Source: Sinorhizobium fredii NGR234
GTDB lineage: Bacteria > Pseudomonadota > Alphaproteobacteria > Rhizobiales > Rhizobiaceae
DNA: 64,000 nt
Direction of reading: 5' to 3'
Assembly: GCF_000018545.1 (NCBI RefSeq)
Contig: NC_012586.1
Coordinates: forward strand, 1,984,001-2,048,000
Shown here piece after piece: positions 9,454-18,468 of this stretch. Made by a program: the position numbers and the translations under genes. Numbering within the stretch: position 1 is the first letter of the stretch; each line of letters opens with the position of its first letter. The notes below the pieces were generated by a model. The model made no database searches. It worked only from the letters and a program-made list of their open reading frames with translations, and had not been told where the DNA came from.

Positions 9454-9506
9454 TCCCGATTGGGACGAGGGCGTGCATCGCGCGTCCTCCTCATGACCAA
9501 TCGGGA
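9454..9506. terminator. Large imperfect hairpin between convergent glycosyltransferase and lipA
   Basis: Ten-base perfect arms (TCCCGATTGG at 9454-9463 and CCAATCGGGA at 9497-9506) enclose a second imperfect stem (GAGGGCGTGC with GCGCGTCCTC). It sits between the ends of two convergent genes, so a bidirectional terminator is the likely role. There is no long T-run. Confidence 0.5.
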
Positions 9507-9532
9507 AGCCGTCAGCCGAGGCTCCTAACTAA

Positions 9533-10498
9533 CTATACAGCCAACAGCTTCTTCTCACGTGCCGCCCTCAGCCGGGCGAAACCGTCGCCGGCATGGTGCG
9601 ACGAACGGGTCAGCGGGCTCGATGCGACCATCAGGAAGCCCTTGGTATAGGCGACGGTCTCGTAGGACTTGAACTCCTCGGGCGTCACGAAGTTCTCGAC
9701 CTTGTGGTGCTTGCGGGTCGGCTGCAGGTACTGGCCGATGGTCAGGAAGTCGACGTCGGCGGTGCGCAGGTCGTCCATCAGCTGCAGCACCTCGTTCCGC
9801 TCCTCGCCGAGGCCGACCATGATGCCGGACTTGGTGAACATCGTCGGATCGAGTTCCTTGACCCGCTGCAGCAGGCGGACGGAGTGGAAGTAGCGCGCCC
9901 CCGGACGAACCGTGAGGTAGTTGCCCGGCACGGTTTCGAGATTGTGGTTGAAGACGTCCGGCTTGGCGGCGACGACGCGCTCCAGCGCGCCCGGCTTCTT
10001 CAGGAAGTCCGGCGTCAGGATCTCGATGGTGGTCGTCGGCGAGGCCTCGCGGATCGCCCAGATGACCTTCTCGAAGTGCTCGGCGCCACCGTCCTCGAGG
10101 TCGTCACGGTCGACCGAGGTGATGACGACGTGGCTGAGCCCCATCTGCTTGACCGCCTTGGCGACGTTTTCGGGCTCTTCGAGGTCGAGCGCGTTCGGCT
10201 TGCCGGTCGCCACATTGCAGAAGGCGCAGGCCCGCGTACAGATCTCGCCCATGATCATGAAGGTGGCGTGCTTCTTGTCCCAACATTCGCCGATGTTCGG
10301 GCAGCCGGCCTCCTCGCAGACGGTGACGAGCTTGTTGCTCTTCACGATCGACCGGGTCTCCTGGTAGCCCTTCGAGGTCGGCGCCTTGACGCGGATCCAG
10401 TCCGGTTTGCGCAGCACTTCCGTGTCCGGCCTGTGGGCCTTTTCCGGGTGTCGAACGCGTTGAGCCCGATCCGAGACCGCATCGAAAACCGTTACCAT
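9533..10498 (-). CDS. lipA: Lipoyl synthase (radical SAM)
   Basis: This 321-residue enzyme inserts two sulfurs into octanoyl groups on lipoyl domains. It shows the auxiliary-cluster cysteines C61, C66 and C72 ([12 protein letters not shown]), the radical SAM triad C87, C91 and C94 (CTRACAFC), and the C-terminal RSSHHAG motif carrying the serine cluster ligand. The length is normal. In rhizobia lipA usually lies in the chromosomal pyruvate dehydrogenase region; here it is alone. The window also encodes two E2-like proteins with lipoyl domains (33374 and 47990). Serving those is a reasonable inference, but this could equally be the only cellular copy. Confidence 0.96.
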   Translation of the reverse strand: MVTVFDAVSDRAQRVRHPEKAHRPDTEVLRKPDWIRVKAPTSKGYQETRSIVKSNKLVTVCEEAGCPNIGECWDKKHATFMIMGEICTRACAFCNVATGKPNALDLEEPENVAKAVKQMGLSHVVITSVDRDDLEDGGAEHFEKVIWAIREASPTTTIEILTPDFLKKPGALERVVAAKPDVFNHNLETVPGNYLTVRPGARYFHSVRLLQRVKELDPTMFTKSGIMVGLGEERNEVLQLMDDLRTADVDFLTIGQYLQPTRKHHKVENFVTPEEFKSYETVAYTKGFLMVASSPLTRSSHHAGDGFARLRAAREKKLLAV

Positions 10499-10621
10499 CT
10501 GTCTTCCTTCATTGCGTCGAGCGGTCGCTCCAAGGCCCGAAGCTTTAAAGCACGGGTGCCTCTGCCCTATTTGTCCGCCGACCGAACAACTCTGATTGCG
10601 TTCAGAGTGCGACAGGATGGC

Positions 10622-11587
10622 CTAGAAATCCACCTCGATCGCCGTCCCTCTTGAGAGGGCGAGCTCGACCGCAGCTGATGCCACCGCTAGATCCTGCAGG
10701 GCGACCCCTGTTCCATCAAACAGTGTTATCTCTTCTGGCGAAGAACGGCCTGGATGGCGCCCCGTGATGACGGCACCGAGCTCGATGATGTCGTCCCGGG
10801 TGATTAGCCCCTTCTCAAAGGCATGTTGGCATTCACCGATTGTGACGGCTTGAGCGACTTCGTCGGCGAACACCGTCGCTCCAGCGACCAAGTCAGCATC
10901 CATCTCCTGTTTGCCTTTCGTGTCGGTCCCCATGCACGCGAGATGCGTGCCGGGACGAACTTGGGAGGCCTTGAGAATTGGGGCGAACGACGAGGTGATC
11001 GAGATGATGACGTCCGCTTCAGCACCCAGACGATCGAGATCGACGGTCTCGAAAGGAAGTTCCAGTTCCTTCGCGACGTCTTCGAGGCGGCTCAGCATCT
11101 CGGGGTGAAAATTCCACGCGAGGACTTTCTCAAAAGGCCTCTGCTCCACCGCGGCGCGCAACTGGTACGTCGACTGGTGACCTGCGCCTATCATCCCAAG
11201 CACCTTCGCGTCCTGACGGGCAAGGTACTTGATCGAAACAGCCGAGGCTGCCGCCGTCCGAAGCGCGGTGAGCAGATTGCCGCCAACAATAGCGCGGCAC
11301 TTGCCGGTATCGGCGTCAAACAGGAAGACTGTCGATTGATGGTTCGCCAACCCTTTGTGAATGTTGTTGGGCCAGAACCCCCCTGATTTAAGACCGAGGG
11401 CCAGACTCTCGCGGTCGAATCCCGACTTGAAGCCATAGAGCGCGTCGGCGTGACCAATTGCCTCGCGGATGACGGGAAAATTGTACGCCGACTGCTTCGA
11501 CATGGAGGCGAAGACGTCTTCGACTGCAACAAAGCAATCAGCCGACGTAACCAGCGCGGGAATTTGGCTCTCGGGAACGATGATCAT
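10622..11587 (-). CDS. bhcD: Iminosuccinate reductase, ornithine cyclodeaminase/mu-crystallin family
   Basis: This 321-residue NAD(P)H-dependent enzyme should reduce iminosuccinate to aspartate, closing the beta-hydroxyaspartate cycle. The family is shown by the Rossmann segment GMIGAGHQSTYQLRA, the preceding GGNLLTALRTAAASAVS, and the later SITSSFAPIL and GTDTKGKQEMD. The start at 11587 follows GGAAGGT; an ATG at 11665 would run back into bhcC and is not used. Gene order bhcA-bhcB-bhcC-bhcD with a divergent IclR regulator matches the cycle described in Paracoccus denitrificans. Without that context it would be called only an ornithine cyclodeaminase-family protein. Confidence 0.88.
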   Translation of the reverse strand: MIIVPESQIPALVTSADCFVAVEDVFASMSKQSAYNFPVIREAIGHADALYGFKSGFDRESLALGLKSGGFWPNNIHKGLANHQSTVFLFDADTGKCRAIVGGNLLTALRTAAASAVSIKYLARQDAKVLGMIGAGHQSTYQLRAAVEQRPFEKVLAWNFHPEMLSRLEDVAKELELPFETVDLDRLGAEADVIISITSSFAPILKASQVRPGTHLACMGTDTKGKQEMDADLVAGATVFADEVAQAVTIGECQHAFEKGLITRDDIIELGAVITGRHPGRSSPEEITLFDGTGVALQDLAVASAAVELALSRGTAIEVDF

Positions 11588-11607
11588 TTTACCTTCCGAT
11601 TGGTTAC

Positions 11608-11628
11608 AAGAGGGGCGGTGCCCCTCTT
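11608..11628 (-). other. Perfect intercistronic hairpin between bhcC and bhcD
   Basis: Nine-base perfect GC-rich arms with a three-base loop lie in the 44-bp gap between the bhcC stop and the bhcD start. No T-run follows in the direction of transcription. An mRNA-stabilising or expression-tuning element is therefore more likely than a full terminator. Confidence 0.55.
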
Positions 11629-11631
11629 TGG

Positions 11632-12795
11632 TTAGTACGCCTTGCCCCGAGCCGAGACAGGCCACAGCGTTTCAACCTTGCCGTTACGCACACCCACATA
11701 CCAGTCGTGCACATTGCAGGTCGGGTCACAGTGGCCGGGAACCAAACGAAGCTTCTCATTGATCTTCAGGACACCGTTAGGATCCTCGATGACGCCGTGT
11801 TCATCCGTGCATTTCACGTATTTGACGTCATCGCGACCGTAGACAAACGGCAGCCCAGAATCGACGGACTGGGACTTCAATCCCGCGTCGCAAACGGCTT
11901 TGCCCGGCTTGGCGTGGCTCATGACGCTGGTGAGGATGAACAGCGCGTTTTCCCATTCGCCCTTGTCAATCCTGGTGCCAGCCTTGTCGAGGATGCGGCC
12001 ATAATCGGCATCCATGAACGCGTAGCTGCCGCATTGCAGTTCGTTGTAAACGCCGGAATGGCTCTCGAAATAGTAGCTGCCGGTGCCGCCTCCGCTCACC
12101 AGTTCCGGCTCCAAGCCTTCAGCCTTCAAGGCCTCGATCGCTTCCTTGACCTGTGCAATTGCGATGTCGAGCTTGGCCTTGCGGTCTTCGTACTTGTCGA
12201 TGTGCTGCATGGCGCCTTGATAGGCCTGAATGCCTGCGAACGTGAGACCCGGTGCACCATTGACCGCGTCGGCAAGCGCCACAACCGCCGAGATACTGGT
12301 CACGCCGCAGCGTCCGGCACCACAATCGATCTCGACAAAGCACTCGAGCGTTGCTCCATGCTTCTGCGTTGCGGCAGACAGCTCGGCAACATTGGCCAGG
12401 TCGTCGACACAAACGATGATCCGTGCGTCCTGCTTGGCGAGGCGAGCGAGACGATCGATCTTCAGCGGATCGCGGACCTGGTTCGAAACCAGCACATCCT
12501 TGATGCCCCCGCGCACAAATACTTCTGCCTCGGATACCTTCTGGCAGCACACACCAATCGCACCGCCCAGTTCTTGCTGGAGTCTAAGAACGTCGACCGA
12601 TTTGTGCATCTTGCCGTGTGCCCTGTGGCGCATGTTGTGCGCCTTGGCATAGTCGCCCATTTTTCGGATGTTGCGTTCGAGAGCATCGAGATCAAGGATC
12701 AGGCACGGCGTCTGGATTTCATCAATACTCATTCCGGGAAGAGCCGGTACGTCGTAGCCGACTTCCATGCCCTCAAACTTCGTTTCCATGTTCAT
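11632..12795 (-). CDS. bhcC: Beta-hydroxyaspartate aldolase (D-threonine aldolase-like, fold type III PLP)
   Basis: This 387-residue PLP enzyme is expected to condense glycine with glyoxylate to give (2R,3S)-beta-hydroxyaspartate. The N-terminal barrel has the PLP lysine region RAHGKMHK (K62 or K65). The C-terminal metal site is visible as PGHCDPT, with the His and Cys ligands typical of D-threonine aldolase and D-serine dehydratase relatives. TPCLILDLDALERN marks the alanine-racemase-like N-terminal domain. The ribosome site GAGAGAAAGAGAG precedes two closely spaced ATG codons, either usable. It lies third in the bhcABCD order, which supports this function over generic D-threonine aldolase. 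Confidence 0.9.
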   Translation of the reverse strand: MNMETKFEGMEVGYDVPALPGMSIDEIQTPCLILDLDALERNIRKMGDYAKAHNMRHRAHGKMHKSVDVLRLQQELGGAIGVCCQKVSEAEVFVRGGIKDVLVSNQVRDPLKIDRLARLAKQDARIIVCVDDLANVAELSAATQKHGATLECFVEIDCGAGRCGVTSISAVVALADAVNGAPGLTFAGIQAYQGAMQHIDKYEDRKAKLDIAIAQVKEAIEALKAEGLEPELVSGGGTGSYYFESHSGVYNELQCGSYAFMDADYGRILDKAGTRIDKGEWENALFILTSVMSHAKPGKAVCDAGLKSQSVDSGLPFVYGRDDVKYVKCTDEHGVIEDPNGVLKINEKLRLVPGHCDPTCNVHDWYVGVRNGKVETLWPVSARGKAY

Positions 12796-12810
12796 CTCTC
12801 TTTCTCTCCC

Positions 12811-13764
12811 TTATTGCCAAGGCAATTTGTCTAGGTCGACGTTGCCGCCCGTGACGATGACGCCGACGCGCTTGCCGGCAAACAGATCCTTGTTCTTCAG
12901 GATGGTCGCCAGCGGCACGGCGCTGGAAGGCTCCATCACGATTTTCATCCGTTTCCAGATGAGCTTCATCGCGTCGATGATCTCTTCCTCCGAGGCCGTG
13001 AGGATGTCGGTGACGTGGTTTTTGACGAAGTGCCACGTCAGATCCTTGAGAGGCACTTTTAGCCCGTCGGCAACAGTGTCCGGCGCGTCGTCGGCGATGA
13101 TGTGCCCTGCTTTGAAACTCCGGTATGCGTCGTCCGCCTGCTCCGGCTCGGCCGCGTAGATGGCGATATGCGATGCCAGATTGGACAGTGCGAGGCAGGT
13201 GCCCGACACCATACCGCCGCCGCCAATGGGCGCGATCACGGCGTCTAGACCGTCCACCTGCTCAATCAGTTCTTTCGAGCAGGTTGCCTGACCGGCGATG
13301 ACACGGGGATCGTTGTAGGGATGCACGAATTCCGCGCCACTCTCAGCGACCACTTCTGCAAAGACCGCTTCTCGGGAAGACGTTGATGGCTCACACTCAA
13401 CAACCTTGCCACCGTAGCCGCGGACAGCATCTTTTTTGGCTTGCGGCGCGGTGCGGGGCATGACGACCGTGCAAGGTATTCCGCGCTGCCCCGCCGCGTA
13501 TGAAAGGCAGGTTCCATGATTGCCCGAGGAGTGAGTGGCGACGCCCTTCGCTGCCTGTTTGTCGCTCAGGCCAAAAACTGCGTTGGACGCGCCACGAGCC
13601 TTGAAGGCGCCGGCCTTCTGAAAATTCTCGCACTTGAAATAGAGCTCCGCTCCTGCAAGCGAGTTAATGAAGCTCGAGGTGAGAACTGGCGTGCGATGAA
13701 TATGCGGCTTGATCCGTTCATGCGCGTCAATCACGTCGGAAAGCGTCGGGATATACATTGTCAT
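12811..13764 (-). CDS. bhcB: Beta-hydroxyaspartate dehydratase (serine/threonine dehydratase-like PLP enzyme)
   Basis: This 317-residue fold-type II PLP enzyme should dehydrate beta-hydroxyaspartate to iminosuccinate. K55 in KAGAFKARGA is the Schiff-base lysine, SSGNHG contacts the cofactor ring, and GGGGMVSG binds the phosphate. Length and motifs fit serine racemase/threonine dehydratase relatives without a regulatory ACT domain. It is six bases downstream of bhcA and 15 bases upstream of bhcC, so all are in one transcript. Homology alone would also allow threonine or serine dehydratase; the operon makes the aspartate-derivative role most likely. Confidence 0.9.
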   Translation of the reverse strand: MTMYIPTLSDVIDAHERIKPHIHRTPVLTSSFINSLAGAELYFKCENFQKAGAFKARGASNAVFGLSDKQAAKGVATHSSGNHGTCLSYAAGQRGIPCTVVMPRTAPQAKKDAVRGYGGKVVECEPSTSSREAVFAEVVAESGAEFVHPYNDPRVIAGQATCSKELIEQVDGLDAVIAPIGGGGMVSGTCLALSNLASHIAIYAAEPEQADDAYRSFKAGHIIADDAPDTVADGLKVPLKDLTWHFVKNHVTDILTASEEEIIDAMKLIWKRMKIVMEPSSAVPLATILKNKDLFAGKRVGVIVTGGNVDLDKLPWQ

Positions 13765-13770
13765 GGCTTT

Positions 13771-14961
13771 TCAGGCGGCTCCCTGGCCTGCAGGAACATG
13801 GCTGCTTCGATAAAATTCCTGAGCGGCGGCAACCCCCGACCCGAGCTTGATAGCGAGGCCAAGATCGGCCATGACCATCTCGGCCGTCGCGATGCCTAAA
13901 AGGGCCATCACGTCCGTCAGGCTGCCGAGGTGTCCAATCCGGAACACCTTGCCGGCGACCTCTCCCAACCCGACGCCGAAGGCGACGTCGTACTTCTTCG
14001 CCGCGTGAGTAACGACCGACGTTGCATCGAACCCCTCAGGCGTACGAATTGCGCTGACGGTGTCAGAGTAAAGGTCCTCGCTTGTTGCACAGAGTTCCAG
14101 CCCCCATGCGCGAACAGCAGCACGAACCCCGGACGCTATACGCTTGTGCCGCGCGAACACGTTTTCGAGCCCTTCCGCCAGCAGGATTTCCGTCGAGACC
14201 TTCAGGCCGTTGAGGAGTCCCACCGCCGGTGTGTAGGGATAGGCGTTGTTCTCATAGCTCTTCGACATATCGCGGACATCGAAGAAAGTGCGTGGGAGCT
14301 TCGCTGTTTCGAGCGCAGCCAATGCCTTGGGCGAGAATGCAGTGATCGCCAGTCCGGCAGGCAGCATGAATCCTTTTTGCGAGCCTGTGACCGCAATATC
14401 GACTCCCCACTCGTCCATACGAAAGTCCATGGACGCGATCGAGCTTACCCCGTCGACGAACAGCATGGCGGGATGACGAGCTGCATCAATGGCACGTCGA
14501 ACTGCCGCAATGTCCGACCTGACGCCCGTTGCGGTTTCGTTGTGCGTGACGAGGACGGCCTTGATCTCATGCGCTTTGTCGGCGGCGAGTATTTCCTCAT
14601 ACCGGTCCGCCGGAGCACCACTCCCCCAAGACGCCAGTATGATTTCGACGTTAAGGCCATGTCGCTGGCACATGTCGATCCAACGATGGCTGAACATTCC
14701 GTTCCGAGCCGCCAACACACGGTCGCCGGGACTAAGGGTGTTTGTGATGGCTGTCTCCCATCCGCCCGTTCCCGTTGCTGGAAAGACGAAGATCGAAGCA
14801 GCTTCGGACTTCAGAACCTTTTTCACGCCCGCAAGACCGGGACGCAGAATCTCACCGAACATGGGGGAGCGATGGTCGATGGTTGGCATATCCGAGGCCT
14901 TCCGCAGGACCTCGGGCATATTCGTCGGACCTGGAATGAAAACCGGGTTCTGCTGGTGCAT
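13771..14961 (-). CDS. bhcA: Aspartate-glyoxylate aminotransferase (class V)
   Basis: This 396-residue class V aminotransferase in the serine-glyoxylate family should transfer the amino group of aspartate to glyoxylate, making glycine and oxaloacetate, the net product of the cycle. The N-terminus FIPGPTNMP, the PATGTGGWE substrate loop and the Schiff-base lysine K196 (TGSQKGF) are all visible. A strong ribosome site (AGGAGGA) lies just before the ATG. It is the first gene of the bhc operon, facing the bhcR promoter region across an AT-rich gap. Serine-glyoxylate aminotransferase is the alternative name, less likely in this operon. Confidence 0.9.
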   Translation of the reverse strand: MHQQNPVFIPGPTNMPEVLRKASDMPTIDHRSPMFGEILRPGLAGVKKVLKSEAASIFVFPATGTGGWETAITNTLSPGDRVLAARNGMFSHRWIDMCQRHGLNVEIILASWGSGAPADRYEEILAADKAHEIKAVLVTHNETATGVRSDIAAVRRAIDAARHPAMLFVDGVSSIASMDFRMDEWGVDIAVTGSQKGFMLPAGLAITAFSPKALAALETAKLPRTFFDVRDMSKSYENNAYPYTPAVGLLNGLKVSTEILLAEGLENVFARHKRIASGVRAAVRAWGLELCATSEDLYSDTVSAIRTPEGFDATSVVTHAAKKYDVAFGVGLGEVAGKVFRIGHLGSLTDVMALLGIATAEMVMADLGLAIKLGSGVAAAQEFYRSSHVPAGQGAA

Positions 14962-15023
14962 TTCGACGTCCTCCTAGAGCCTAGAGGATTGGTAGCACGC
15001 CTCCATACTTCGGTAAATTTTTT

Positions 15024-15101
15024 TGAAAGTGTTTTTCATAAATGCACGATTTACTATTTTGTGCTTTGAAACCAATGATATAGATTTTTTCATTGTATAA
15101 T
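15024..15101. promoter_or_regulatory. bhcA-bhcR divergent control region with two dyads and a bhcR -10 box
   Basis: The AT-rich interval holds TGAAA-N5-TTTCA (15024-15038), an IclR-style dyad, and a perfect six-base inverted repeat CAATGA...TCATTG with an 11-bp spacer (15073-15095). A consensus TATAAT follows at 15096-15101 facing bhcR. A dyad abutting the -10 suggests autoregulation of bhcR. IclR-type BhcR is known to bind between bhcR and bhcA in Paracoccus; the exact sites here are inferred. Confidence 0.55.
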
Positions 15102-15155
15102 TTGATTTTTCACACGAAGGTGAACTTCCGAGAGCGCTTTCCACAGGTGAGAGAA

Positions 15156-15965
15156 ATGCAGGTTGCCAATCGCCGGAGAGGCCGTCCGAAATCGTTTAAT
15201 GGCCCACAGTCGCAAAGCGTCATTCAATCCCTTGACCGTGCACTGGACGTCCTTGAGGCGCTGGCGCTGCCCGAAGGGATGACGCTCTCCGAGCTTGCCG
15301 CCCATCTCGGTCAATCGCCAGCCACAATGCACCGCGTACTCTCCACGCTCGAACGTCGTGAGCTCGTCGAGATCAGCCCCGACCGACAGGTCTGGCACAT
15401 TGGCCCCGAAGCTTATCGGCTCGGTTCCGCGTTTCTTCGCCGAACCAACATTATTGAACGCAGCCGCCCGATCATGCGGGACCTGATGCTCGAGACGGGA
15501 GAAACCTCAAATCTCGGAATTGAGAAGGATGGCAATGTCCTCTTCGTCAGCCAGGTCGAGACCCATGAGTCTATCAGGGCATTCTTTCCGCCCGGAACCC
15601 TGTCTCCCCTTCACGCATCGGGAATCGGCAAGGCGCTGCTCAGCACATATGACGACAACCGTCTCGTTTCGCTTTTCAAGAAAACCACCCTTGAGCGCTT
15701 CACTGAAAACACGGTCCGGTCGCTCGCCCAGCTGGAAGACGAGCTTCGCGTGACAAGGGACCGAGGCTATGCACTCGATGATGAGGAGCGAACCAAGGGA
15801 ATGCGTTGCGTTGCAGCCCCGATCTTGAACGTGCATGGCGAAGCAGTGGCGGGCATTTCCGTCTCGGGCCCAACCCACAGAATGCCGGACAGACAAGTGC
15901 ACCAAATCGGCGAACGAGTGCGGGATGCTGCGAAAATGGTGTCGCGGCGTTTGGGAGCGCCATAG
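15156..15965 (+). CDS. bhcR: IclR-family regulator of the beta-hydroxyaspartate cycle
   Basis: This 269-residue regulator has an N-terminal winged helix (SVIQSLDRALDVLEAL, then LSELAAHLGQSPATMHRVLSTL) and a C-terminal IclR effector domain (LHASGIGKALL, DDEERTKGMRCVAAPI). BhcR of Paracoccus responds to glyoxylate and activates bhcABCD; the same role is expected from the divergent position. I choose ATG 15156 because AGGTGAGAG lies upstream. The earlier in-frame ATG at 15093 is inside the predicted promoter, ahead of the TATAAT at 15096. It ends 39 bp from the convergent glcF, so it links the cycle and the glycolate oxidase genes. Confidence 0.9.
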   Translation: MQVANRRRGRPKSFNGPQSQSVIQSLDRALDVLEALALPEGMTLSELAAHLGQSPATMHRVLSTLERRELVEISPDRQVWHIGPEAYRLGSAFLRRTNIIERSRPIMRDLMLETGETSNLGIEKDGNVLFVSQVETHESIRAFFPPGTLSPLHASGIGKALLSTYDDNRLVSLFKKTTLERFTENTVRSLAQLEDELRVTRDRGYALDDEERTKGMRCVAAPILNVHGEAVAGISVSGPTHRMPDRQVHQIGERVRDAAKMVSRRLGAP

Positions 15966-16004
15966 CCTGCAACCTTCAATGCCCACTGGTGTCTTCCTGC
16001 ATGT

Positions 16005-17303
16005 TCACCGTGGCACGGTGGCGATGCTCCGCGGTTTCGGGCCACCTGTGGCCCAGTCGAGTAATTCGACGGTGTGAACGACAGGTATGTGGGTGCCGGA
16101 GCCTATCTGCATCATGCAGCCGATATTGCCGGCACTGATCACCTGAGGATGAGTGCCGTCGATCGCCGCTAATTTGCGAGCCTTGAGTTCAGACGATATC
16201 GCCGGCTGCATGAGATTATACGTCCCGGCGGATCCGCAGCAGATATGACTGTCGCGGGGCTCCACGACCTCGAAGCCTGCCGCCCGAAGCAGGTCCTTCG
16301 GGGCAGAACGGATCTGCTGGCCGTGCTGGAGCGAACACGCGGCATGATAAGCCACGCGCAGCGGATCGGCGTGGAGCGGGTCGTTCAGACCGAGGTCGGC
16401 CAAGACTTCGGTGACATCTTTGGCGAGAACCGCGACACGAGCAGCATCATCAGCGATCGGATCGTCTCGCAACATATGGGCATAATCCTTCACGGTCGTC
16501 CCGCAGCCTGACGTGTTTATGACCACGGCATCAAGGCCTTCGCCATCGAGTTCGCCAAGAATTGCGCGAATGTTAGCCGTGGCCATCGCATGGCTTTCTT
16601 GGACCTTACCCATGTGGTGTGTAAGGGCGCCGCAGCAGCCCATCCCCTTGGGAATTACGACCTCGCAGCCGTGACGGCGTAGCAGTCTAATCGTGGCATC
16701 GTTGATATCGTTGTTTAGGGCGCGCTGCGCACAACCTATGAGCAGAGCGACGCGTTTGCGCCGCGCGCCGACCGCGGAGAACTTTTGCGGCCTGTCATTC
16801 TCGCTGGCCCGTGGGATACGATCGGGCGCCATCTCCAACATGGCCCTCAGGCGGGCGTCCGGGAGAAGTTTTCTCAAAGGGCGCGCGAGCCTTGCGGCGA
16901 TCAGCGCAAGTCGAAACCGGCGTGGATATGGCAGAATTTTCGCCAACAGCCATCGCAGAGCTCTTTCGTCCCATCGGCGTTTGTAGGTCTTTTCGACATA
17001 TTCACGCGCATGATCGATCAGATGCATGTAGTGAACGCCCGAGGGGCAGGTCGTCATGCAGCTCAGGCAACTTAGGCAGCGGTCGATATGCGTTACCGTT
17101 CTTTCGTCAGGGACCTTGTTGTTTTCCAACATGTCCTTGATCAGATAGATACGACCGCGCGGACTGTCGAGTTCGTCGCCAAGCACCTTGTAAGTCGGGC
17201 AAGTCGCTGTGCAGAAGCCGCAATGGACGCAAGACCGCAGAATTTCATTCGAACGCTGTGTGGCCGGATCGGCAAGCTGTCTCTCTGTGAAGTTTGTCTG
17301 CAT
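16005..17303 (-). CDS. glcF: Glycolate oxidase iron-sulfur subunit
   Basis: This 432-residue electron-transfer subunit of membrane-associated glycolate oxidase carries two ferredoxin-type 4Fe-4S motifs: C25, C28, C31 and C35 in CVHCGFCTATCP, and C76, C79, C82 and C86 in CLSCLSCMTTCP. Two cysteine-rich CCG domains follow (GCCGALTHHMG and the later CCGSAGTYNL). It starts one base after the glcE stop and completes glcDEF. The complex oxidises glycolate to glyoxylate, the substrate of the adjacent bhc cycle. Length and motifs are normal for GlcF. Confidence 0.95.
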   Translation of the reverse strand: MQTNFTERQLADPATQRSNEILRSCVHCGFCTATCPTYKVLGDELDSPRGRIYLIKDMLENNKVPDERTVTHIDRCLSCLSCMTTCPSGVHYMHLIDHAREYVEKTYKRRWDERALRWLLAKILPYPRRFRLALIAARLARPLRKLLPDARLRAMLEMAPDRIPRASENDRPQKFSAVGARRKRVALLIGCAQRALNNDINDATIRLLRRHGCEVVIPKGMGCCGALTHHMGKVQESHAMATANIRAILGELDGEGLDAVVINTSGCGTTVKDYAHMLRDDPIADDAARVAVLAKDVTEVLADLGLNDPLHADPLRVAYHAACSLQHGQQIRSAPKDLLRAAGFEVVEPRDSHICCGSAGTYNLMQPAISSELKARKLAAIDGTHPQVISAGNIGCMMQIGSGTHIPVVHTVELLDWATGGPKPRSIATVPR

Positions 17304-17304
17304 C

Positions 17305-18468
17305 TCATTTGTCCATCAATCCGGGATTGAGAATGCCAGCGGGATCAAATGTCCTGCGCAGCGCAGCTGAGAGCTGCGCAATAGCGGGCTCTTCGGGCGG
17401 GAAGCTGCCACAGTCGCACAGCGCACCGCGGCGCAGCAGCATTGCCTGCCCCATGCCAGCTGCGCGGCGAACTGCAGATCCGCTGGCACTGCCCTGAAAC
17501 CAAATCAATCCGCCACCCCAGTCCAGCGACACCTCCCCGCCGAGTGCATGCAACGCCGCAACCACCGCCGGAGCGTCGCTCGGCTTGACGAGAATGCGCC
17601 AAAGCGGTTCACTTGAGGCCGAGAAATGGTGCAGATCGCGCAGTCCTCGCCAGAGGTTCCGGCTATCAGCCTCGCCCACTATTTCAAGCTCTCGATCGCG
17701 AAAGAGGGTGGACAACCGTTCGCGACGATAGTCGACTTGCGCCGAAAACCCTTCGATCCTCAGCCAGGCAGTGCCGGAGCGAAAGGCGGCGCCAGAAACC
17801 TCGTAGGGAGTGGCGAGTGCCCGCGCGAAAATCTCCGTTGCATCTCCTACGGAAATGCCGTGGAAGGCGATCGTCTGCTGGGTTTCCGCAGCCGGCAACG
17901 TCTTCAACGCCACTTCCGTCAAGACACCGAGCGTCCCGTGCGAACCGCAGAGCAGTTTACTGAGGTCGAGGCCGGTGACGTTCTTCATTACCCGCCCGCC
18001 GTTTTTTATGATCCGGCCCCTGCCATCGACGAAACGCACGCCAAGAAGATGATCCCTGCAGGCGCCGGCATTTACACGACGCGGGCCCGACACATTGCCG
18101 GCAACCATGCCGCCGACCGTTGGAGCGCCGGTGACGCGAAGCACCACTCTATGGTCCATCGGTTCGAACGCGAACGCCTGCTGCTCGCTCGCAAGTGCTG
18201 CTTCGATTTCCTCCATGGGAGTTCCAGAGCGCGCAATCAGCGTTAGAGCGCCCGGTTCATAGGTCACAATGCCACTAAGCGATCGTGACGTCAGGGTCTG
18301 GGCAGCTGCAACCGTTCCGGGCTGGAGACGGGTGCCTCCACCGACGACACACATGGGGGCGGTTCGCGCATAGCTTTCGGCAATAAAGCCAGCCAATTCC
18401 GCTTCATTGGTCGGGGAAATGACTGTCGCGGCGAGATCGGTTTCGCTGTCATTGCTTCTCATGGGCAT
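17305..18468 (-). CDS. glcE: Glycolate oxidase FAD-binding subunit
   Basis: This 387-residue subunit has a PCMH-type FAD domain (CVVGGGTRLQPG near residues 37-48; PTVGGMVAGNVSGPRR near 115-130) and a short C-terminal region, as is usual for GlcE, which lacks the full catalytic domain of GlcD. It overlaps the end of glcD by 10 bp and ends directly before glcF, indicating tight translational coupling. It works with GlcD and GlcF to pass electrons from glycolate to the quinone pool. Function is secure from order and motifs. Confidence 0.93.
   Translation of the reverse strand: MPMRSNDSETDLAATVISPTNEAELAGFIAESYARTAPMCVVGGGTRLQPGTVAAAQTLTSRSLSGIVTYEPGALTLIARSGTPMEEIEAALASEQQAFAFEPMDHRVVLRVTGAPTVGGMVAGNVSGPRRVNAGACRDHLLGVRFVDGRGRIIKNGGRVMKNVTGLDLSKLLCGSHGTLGVLTEVALKTLPAAETQQTIAFHGISVGDATEIFARALATPYEVSGAAFRSGTAWLRIEGFSAQVDYRRERLSTLFRDRELEIVGEADSRNLWRGLRDLHHFSASSEPLWRILVKPSDAPAVVAALHALGGEVSLDWGGGLIWFQGSASGSAVRRAAGMGQAMLLRRGALCDCGSFPPEEPAIAQLSAALRRTFDPAGILNPGLMDK

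Noticed and set aside
9593..10654. A 353-codon frame antisense to lipA
   Set aside because: The lipA frame carries all cluster cysteines; the antisense product has no recognisable motif.
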